Shown here piece by piece: positions 63,511 through 64,000 of a stretch of 64,000 nt of DNA (the first letter of the stretch is position 1; the number at the start of each line of letters is the position of its first letter). The translations under genes and the position numbers were made by a program. The DNA lies in assembly GCF_035762065.1 (NCBI RefSeq), contig NZ_DASTPW010000051.1:1-64000 (forward strand). Reading direction: 5' to 3'. The DNA comes from Methylibium sp035762065. Lineage in GTDB: Bacteria > Pseudomonadota > Gammaproteobacteria > Burkholderiales > Burkholderiaceae_C. Under the pieces are notes generated by a model. That model ran no database searches, was not told where the DNA came from, and worked only from the letters and a program-made list of their open reading frames with translations.

Positions 63511-64000
63511 TCAGAACAGCCTGCGCTCCGCCACCGGCGGCGGGTTGTACTGGTAGACCCAGGTCTCGCTCAGCGCCTGCGTGCCGCTGCGCAGGAACAG
63601 CCGCAGGTCGATCGGCTCGATCCCTTCGGGCGGCACGAGGTCGAACATCGCGCGCCAGCCGTTGATCGACGCCAGCGGCCGCGCCGAAGTGATCTCGACC
63701 TTGCCGCGCGACGCGGTGATCACCGCCTCGACCTTCGCCTTCGGGCCGAGCAGCGACAGGTCGCCGCCCGCGAAGTCGACTGCAAAGCGCCACGCGAAGT
63801 ACTTGCGCGGCTGGCCGACGATGCCGCCAAGGCCGGTGCGCGTGGCGACAGCGCGCGCGAGCGGCTGCGGGACCGGCGGCTGCTCGCCCCAGTAGAGGCG
63901 GTAGCCCATCAGCAGCTCGTCGCCGGGCTTCGGCGGCGTGGCCGGGTTCCAGAAGGCGACGATGTTGTCGAAGGTCTCGTCGATCGTCGGGATCTCGACC
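63511..64000 (-). CDS. OpgG/OpgD-family periplasmic glucan protein, C-terminal part
   Basis: The last 163 codons are visible; the 5' end lies beyond the right edge. The stretch VEIPTIDETFDNIVAFWNP, GYRLYWGEQPP, ATRTGLGGI and KYFAWRFAVDFAGGDL is the conserved C-terminal Ig-like domain of OpgG and OpgD, which modify glucan backbones in the periplasm. These two cannot be separated on this fragment; ATRTGLGG looks slightly closer to OpgD. In many proteobacteria opgG is next to opgH as an operon; here tex lies between them. Confidence 0.9.
   Translation of the reverse strand, partial: VEIPTIDETFDNIVAFWNPATPPKPGDELLMGYRLYWGEQPPVPQPLARAVATRTGLGGIVGQPRKYFAWRFAVDFAGGDLSLLGPKAKVEAVITASRGKVEITSARPLASINGWRAMFDLVPPEGIEPIDLRLFLRSGTQALSETWVYQYNPPPVAERRLF

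Overview
The window is about 64 kb of very GC-rich DNA (roughly 70 % by eye) from a betaproteobacterium, most likely a member of Burkholderiales close to the Rubrivivax/Leptothrix/Methylibium group. The evidence is the gene content and gene order: phaC-phaA-phaB for polyhydroxybutyrate, lexA with a CTG-N10-CAG SOS box, dapC-dapD-pilU-dapE-prmB, ligA-zipA-smc, mltG-tmk-holB-pilZ-tatD, and several small or DUF families typical of that order. Most of the window is ordinary chromosomal backbone. No rRNA, tRNA, CRISPR array, insertion sequence or prophage was found. Genus and species are not claimed.

Layout. 1-330: a lower-GC edge with the start of a small hydrophobic protein and an attC-like hairpin. 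329-9517 (minus strand): a type I secretion locus made of a LapB-like ABC transporter, a 36-codon coupled mini-ORF, a HlyD/LapC-like adaptor and a 1758-residue LapA-like adhesin with a retention module, cadherin-like repeats, a LamG-like domain and RTX repeats. 9520-12520: a Nudix hydrolase, a fumarylpyruvate hydrolase/maleylpyruvate isomerase-like pair, a PgeF-like laccase-domain protein and a small membrane protein. 12541-16431: the PHB operon. 16481-18992: a small unknown gene, a Cdd1-like helix-hairpin-helix gene, lexA and a divergent asparaginase around one SOS box. 19011-21273: NRDE protein, DUF4936 and YgfZ. 21297-25279: mltG-tmk-holB-pilZ-tatD. 25343-31702: ankyrin protein, a 72-aa protein, penicillin acylase, DUF1993, a D-2-hydroxyacid dehydrogenase and an MFS pump. 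31703-39747: rlmB, ybbA-like/tesA-like divergent pair, def, an acyltransferase-3/SGNH pair, ligA and zipA.

39796-52504: a palindromic intergenic repeat, smc, queF, an OhrR-like MarR regulator, the dap cluster with an embedded PilU-like ATPase, prmB, an ORF6N protein and an ABC-F ATPase. 52536-58341: a degenerate HD-GYP-like protein, a RidA-family protein, a frameshifted acyl-CoA thioesterase-GNAT fusion, an HSL-type esterase, an iron-dependent alcohol dehydrogenase and a patatin-like lipase. 58561-64000: two hairpins in the opgH leader, opgH, tex facing it, and the 3' end of an OpgG/OpgD-family gene cut by the window edge.

How the parts work together. The first 9.5 kb builds and exports a probable biofilm adhesin whose N-terminal PAAG motif suggests control by a LapG-type protease; lapD, lapG and a TolC-like porin are not in the window. 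The pha genes convert acetyl-CoA to PHB. The dap genes make meso-diaminopimelate for lysine and peptidoglycan. MltG, ZipA, SMC, LigA, HolB and Tmk serve envelope growth, division and replication. PilZ and the PilU-like ATPase point to type IV pili. The least ordinary items are the adhesin locus with its mini-ORF, the lexA-Cdd1 pair, the broken thioesterase-GNAT fusion, the degenerate HD-GYP-like protein and the separated opg genes. I found nothing that I would call a wholly new system.
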